The translations under genes were made by a program, and so were the position numbers. Below, in pieces: positions 59,201 to 64,000 of a stretch of DNA of 64,000 nucleotides. Each line of letters opens with the position of its first letter. The first letter of the stretch is position 1. The stretch covers positions 609,963,209-610,027,208 of the forward strand of contig NC_081413.1 of NCBI RefSeq assembly GCF_030272615.1, written 5' to 3'. The notes below the pieces were generated by a model. The model was not told where the DNA came from and did no database searches. It was given only the letters and a program-made list of their open reading frames with translations. This DNA comes from Cryptomeria japonica (Eukaryota > Streptophyta > Pinopsida > Cupressales > Cupressaceae).

Positions 59201-60740
59201 AAAGTTTCCTCCAAAGGTAACAAGGTTTGCTTCATCCCATTGGCCACAATAGTGTATGTATTCTTTCTCCCATCATGTACTGCCTATCTATCAAACTGCC
59301 AAGGTCTACCCGACAAAAGATGACAAATATCCATAGGCATAATATCAAACAATACTTCATCATGATAATTCCCAATTTTCAATTTCACCAAACATTATTC
59401 ATTTACTAACAACTTATGTTCATCCTGAATCCATGCTATCTGATAAGGCTTAGGGTGTTTCAATCTCTCCAATTTCAACTTATTCGCCATCTCTTCTGAA
59501 ACAAGATTATTTGAACTACCACTATCAATAATAACTTAACAACACTTACCGGATACCTTACATTTGTCCTTGAACTGATTCTTCCTCTACAAAGGATCTT
59601 CATCTCCTCCAGTATGGCACAAAGCTCTCCTCATCATCAATAGTTCTCCATCTTCTAGTTTATTGTCTGATCTGATGGGGTTTCTTCCACCATTGCTTCT
59701 CTTCTAGCAGCCTCTGTCTTCTTACACTTGAATGCATGGTGTCCTTCTCCTCCACACTTAAAGCAAGTTCCTCTAAATGTCCTCTTGTCCTATCTTCCAA
59801 AGTTCTCATTCCGGTAACCATCCAGTTCTTTCCTCCGGCATAAATTTCTATCATATTTCCGGTATGAATTACCTTCTTTTCTCACTTCCTTGTCCTTGGT
59901 CTAATCTATATTGGTTCCTCTTTCTCTGGTATATCCTCTTCCTCCTTGAAATCTTCCTCCAGTAAACCTTCCACCTCTACCTCTCTGTCTTTGCATATGT
60001 TTTTGTTCAATTTCTCTTCAACCTTTAGGGCATACTAGTAAGCCTCTTCAACACTCTCCAATTTGATCATACTGAGCCCATCTTGTATACACATCCGTAA
60101 TCCATTCAAATATATTTCAACTTGTTCAACTTCATCATCAACATGTCCAGATCTTATGTTCAACTTGTAAAATGCTTCGTTGTACTCCTTCACACTAGAT
60201 TTCTTTTGTCTCAGATTCTGCAACTTCCAAAATAAATCCACTTGATAATTCGCCGGCCCAAACTTTGATTTCAACTTAGAAATCATCCGTAATATTTTCT
60301 TTATCTCTTCTTTGTCTACCAACTTGCAAATGCTCCCACCAAAGAGATGCATGACCTTTCAACCGGGTATGGGCATATTTCACCTTCGTCTCTTCTTCAG
60401 TGTTTTCAAAATCAAAATACTTCTCCATCTCCGAGGTCCAATCCATCATTTCATCTGAATCGAACTTCCCATTATATTCTGGTGGGGTGAGATGAGGTTT
60501 AGTGTTCTTCCTACTCAAAAACCTTAAAAACCTTTCTTCATCTGGATCAACTACCGATAGGTTTACTTGTTCTGTTAGGGCTTCTTCTCTTTCATCTTCA
60601 CTCACATCTTCAATGTGTTGGCCTCTTCTATGGGTTGTCTCCACGGCTTCTAACCAGGATGCTATTCCTCACAACATCTCTATCACAACAACGTTTGCAT
60701 TCCCACGTGTTCCACCATTCCTAGTTCCTCTTCGTGCCAT
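56290..60740 (-). pseudogene. K gag-pol polyprotein, decayed
   Basis: It starts at the ATG at 60740 (MARRGTRNGGTRGNANVVV). Capsid motifs are FDFENTEEETKVKYAHTRLK and WWEHLQ (60450-60280). The zinc knuckle CFKCGGEGHHAFKC is at 59775-59734. The protease has VIIDSGSSNNLVS near 59540-59500. RT spans about 58920-58240, with YLDD near 58490. RNase H (about 58240-57700) has FNKVSQVDCDASGTKIGAIL. The integrase (57666-56830) has [37 protein letters not shown] and [11 protein letters not shown]. In the core, [13 protein letters not shown] corresponds to the usual SDRD region, with Ile for Arg. The C-terminal part (56803-56320) has VGDEVMVYLRKERF and GPCNILRKF. A chromodomain follows (about 56449-56300: ILDSR, EYLVKWKDK), frameshifted at its end. 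Chromodomains in this family are thought to guide integration to chromatin. Stops are frequent. Confidence 0.88.
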
Positions 60741-60836
60741 TGATTCACGCTAGTCCTCTGCAATTGTAGGTCAGATCTGCAATCCACCACCCTACAACAA
60801 GAAATTTAGGACATGCAACCTTCAGAATGAAACTTC

Positions 60837-60848
60837 GCTCTGATACCA
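60837..60848 (-). other. K primer-binding site (initiator Met tRNA)
   Basis: GCTCTGATACCA on the plus strand, i.e. TGGTATCAGAGC on the element's strand, 2 bp from the 5' LTR. Confidence 0.93.
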
Positions 60849-60850
60849 CT

Positions 60851-61300
60851 TGAAGCAGTCATTGGTGAGGAGGGACCTCAAAGAGATCAATTCGGACCGG
60901 TCAACAAGAGTAACACGATGGAAACACACATATATGATGGAGGCAATGCATAATAGATAGTTTTATTGCAAGAAATCTAATTAGATCCAACTTGTCACAA
61001 GCAGGTTGCAACATACCGGCTCACAGGCCTGGTAGAATAGGTCAGAACCAGGATCTTGAATTGAAAGATCTATCTTCTATGCACAGTCTGGCTACTTGAT
61101 TCTCTTCTTCATTGCATTATAAAGCATAATTACAAATATATATATATATACATATATATATATGTATACATATACATATATATATATATATATGTATATA
61201 TATACATATACATATATATATATGTATATATATGTATATATATACATATATATATATATATATGTATATGTATACATATATATATATATATATGTATATG

Positions 61301-61343
<43 letters not shown>

Positions 61344-61842
61344 CGATCCAAAGGATCCAGTCGGCCCAAAAGGGATAAAAACCCAAAGAACAAGACCTAA
61401 CATGAAAATAACAAGGCTGGCCTCCACCAAGAGATTCCTCTAGAAAATCCAAAGGATGAAACATAGATCACAGGAAAAGGTCGGTCACACACCAAGGAAC
61501 ATCGAAATCAATGCCCAAGGCTCCACAACCTTCGGAATGGGTTTCGGAAGATCACCAGAATCGGTCTAGGCAACCAGTAACAAAGAACTGTCAATTCGGT
61601 AACAAGAAACTATCATGGAAATCGGTAGCGATATCTTGTCGGGAAGTGATCCAAATGCGATGCAGTCTGAAAGTAAGAGAGATGATAAAGTCTTCAAGTA
61701 GAATCCAACTCCATAGGATCTGGTAAGCCAAAACTAGGACACACAGAAAGGAAAACTGAAACTGCAAACAGAAAGCAAAACAAAAAGGAAAATGTTTTTG
61801 GTTGATGCAAGATTGCTGTGAACCGGGGATGCTCCTACATCA
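60851..61842 (-). repeat. K 5' LTR
   Basis: 992 bp, TGAAGCAGTCATTGG...CCTACATCA. Longer than the 3' LTR because of an expanded AT microsatellite. Confidence 0.93.
61134..61343. repeat. AT-rich microsatellite (TATATA/CATA) inside the K 5' LTR
   Basis: About 210 bp of TA dinucleotides with interspersed ACATA and GTATA. The matching place in the 3' LTR (near 55773-55790) has only about 15 bp of TA. Open frames here in all phases (YIYIYI) are artefacts. Confidence 0.95.
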
Positions 61843-61847
61843 ACCAT

Positions 61848-64000
61848 GCAACTCTTAGACTAGATAATAGAACTGCATGAGAAATGAGGAAACAACAAAG
61901 GAATGACATTAAAAATTAAATGTAATGTGTCATTTAAATTATAGATTATCAGGCTACAATTACCTTGGAGGGATATCTACAATATTATGACTCAACATCT
62001 CAGCTCAACTCTGCATGCTTTATCTTATATTTGTAGGGTATAGTTGTTACTTGCAAACTCTCAACTTGTCAGAACTCTTAATTCTCAAGACTAATATACC
62101 TACAACTATTTGGGTATGAAAACTCAATCAATTTTATGTAATCTCATCTACTCTAAAATTAATTAATAGCTGATTTTGGGTATGTAACTTCATTAAATAT
62201 GTTATTTCAAAATCTCTTGTTGAAGGAAAAAAATAATGAATAGTTGACTTGGCCAATTAATCATCAATCATGATATTCAACCTCCTATGCGCATGTGCAA
62301 GAAACAACCAATTGCACAATTCACACCTGTACCCAAAGTATACACTATTAGGTCTATGGTCATCCCTACCATGTGACCATAAATAAGAAAATCCTACAAC
62401 CTTTATTATATTTACAAAACCACATGCATGCCAAAGTTTGCACATCAAAAGAATTGGGCTATAGGATTTACATTGTTCCTAGATGCTCCTAGATCAAATG
62501 TTCCTTCATACTTATCTTTTGATCCTAATTCATATTTTATCAATGTGGCTTATATCTCTCATATGCCTATCTTTCATGTGGCCTTGATTCACATGATAGT
62601 CTTAAGGTGAATGCTCACTGAGATTAGGAAGATGCCAAGATGCTAATTTTCTATCACATGTTTTAACATCTATTACAACTTAAGTTATATTTAAAATACA
62701 AGATTTGACAATAATGAATTAAACAATCCCAAGCTAACTTACCATGTATATCAACTTTTTATAGAGATATAATATAAAAACCCTTTGAAAAAAAAAATTG
62801 TGTTTTTTCTACTTCATATTTAGTGACATCTTTTATTGAATGAATTGGTCACAAGATCATCATGCTATATCATTCTACAATGATTAGATCCCACCTAGAA
62901 AATTCTTGAAGAAGAAATATCTTTACACATTATGGTGCAGTGTGGCCTACTATACATTAAATGATCTTTAGTTGATAATGGATCTAGTTTTTACATATGC
63001 AATATAGATTATTTAAGACAATTAGTAATAGACGTGCCATAGATACAACCATAAAAACTTATTATAAGAGCATTTGATAATATGCCTATATATTGCATAA
63101 GTACTATCATTTTGCTTATTTAAGGTGGCCAATACACATTGTGAACATTGTTCTTGGTAAATTAAGTTGTAATATCCTCTTTGTTGGTAGCATAAATGAG
63201 TTTTACGGTACCATACATGTAATTTAGATCATTTTCACATGCATGTATCCATTATGCACCACTTCAATAATCATAAAACACCTATAATATACATAAATAA
63301 GCTATAAACGAGTAAAATATCATAAAGGAAAAAGTTAAATTCATGAGAATTAGATAATTAAGTGTTGCTATAAAAATGATATAATGGAGAGATGACATAA
63401 AAAGACATTAAGAGGTTGTGTAAAGAATGGAAAAGTAGAAAGTGAGAGTGTTAATAATATGAATTATATATGCATGAAAATAAGAAATATGATAAGTGAG
63501 AGCAAGGCATGAAGGATTAATTATAAGACATATATGATACATTAAAGTATATTAATAAAATATTCTTATGCATATTGGAGCATATATAATTCTCATAATC
63601 TGGTTTATACTCTTTACATATCTAAGCTGTCCATTTTTATTGTATAAAATTGAGATTTACTACATATAAAAAAGTATAAACTTTAAACTATTGATGGGAC
63701 CTTGGTTTTCTAGTGAAGCTAAATGGTTTTGAGTGAGCTCACCAAGGATCAAGTCTTGCTAAGTGTAATGCCTTGACACCATAAGATATGAGGACAATAT
63801 CATGCCCTAAGTACAAATTACCCAAGGAACTGAACTTCAAAAGAATCTATACAATATTTCCCTAATGACTTCTATTTATCACCCACATCTGTTCACATTT
63901 CCTCTTTTCCAAGAAAAAGTGTATCCAGACAATCATATAGATTGTAAACGTATTCGAGACAAACATATGAAGATCAGCTAAGTCTTCATCTCTAGTCTCT
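61848..64000. other. AT-rich DNA with nothing recognised
   Basis: About 2.15 kb right of K. There are only short open frames without recognisable domains and no LTR ends, tRNA or coding bias that I can see. By position it should continue the sequence left of K at 55486. Confidence 0.6.

Larger units (their letters stand above)
55492..61842 (-). mobile_element. Element K: chromodomain-bearing Ty3/gypsy retrotransposon (chromovirus)
   Basis: LTRs at 55492-56253 and 60851-61842 flank a full gag-pol in minus orientation. The target duplication ACCAT is exact (55487-55491 and 61843-61847). The primer site for initiator-Met tRNA is intact at 60837-60848. Order is gag, protease, RT, RNase H, integrase, chromodomain. 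The left LTR now begins CG rather than TG. I did not find a clear polypurine tract beside it. Confidence 0.92.

Noticed and set aside
61092-61464. Overlapping open frames rich in Tyr-Ile on both strands
   Set aside because: They are translations of the TA/CATA microsatellite in the K LTR, open in all frames, with no coding evidence.
62428-62610. 60-codon plus-strand ORF in the right flank
   Set aside because: Short, AT-rich, with no recognisable domain or neighbouring signal. It is within chance expectation.

Overview
This window looks like repeat-dominated DNA from the nuclear genome of a seed plant with a large genome. A gymnosperm is plausible, but the sequence alone does not prove it. 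I found no convincing host gene, rRNA, tRNA or CRISPR. Almost everything is LTR retrotransposon, much of it nested. The families are typical of plants: Ty1/copia elements with initiator-Met primer sites and Sirevirus-like ends, a Tat-like Ty3/gypsy element, and a chromodomain Ty3/gypsy element.

Layout. (H) 1-4628, minus strand: a Ty3/gypsy gag-pro-RT fragment that runs off the left edge; its 5' LTR seems to sit inside the 5' LTR of G. (G) 4630-53088, plus strand: an old Ty1/copia element split into three pieces by two insertions, A and B. (A) 7099-15358, minus strand: a gag-protease-only LTR element (no RT or integrase) with GC-rich hairpin repeats in its LTRs and leader. (B) 15688-49131, minus strand: a large Tat-like Ty3/gypsy element with a long leader and gag-pol. 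Next to its polypurine tract it carries an antisense plant-mobile-domain gene with its own TATA box and intron. B was itself hit by three plus-strand Sirevirus-like insertions: C (21272-29103, gag only), D (35068-42875, no pol, two unusual ORFs) and F (43545-44669, a solo LTR). (J) 53089-about 55486, plus strand: a fragment with a perfect 18-bp hairpin, a polypurine tract like that of A, and a putative LTR. (K) 55492-61842, minus strand: a chromovirus with an exact ACCAT target duplication. From 61848 to 64000 the DNA is AT-rich with nothing recognised.

The nesting is supported by target-site duplications and by reading frames that resume across the insertions. These are GGTAC/AGTAC for A, ATTTT/ATTTC for B, TAACT for C, TTTAG for D, GATAT for F and ACCAT for K. 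Relative order: G is older than A and B; B is older than C, D and F. Most coding regions carry in-frame stops of the kind produced by C-to-T decay, so nearly all are pseudogenes. The D gag-like ORF is the longest intact frame.

The most unusual items are: (1) the antisense, intron-containing, TATA-driven plant-mobile-domain gene in B; (2) element D, with a coiled-coil and four-zinc-knuckle protein plus a decayed protein of about 1,070 codons, and no pol; (3) a GC-rich hairpin motif present in 13 copies in A.
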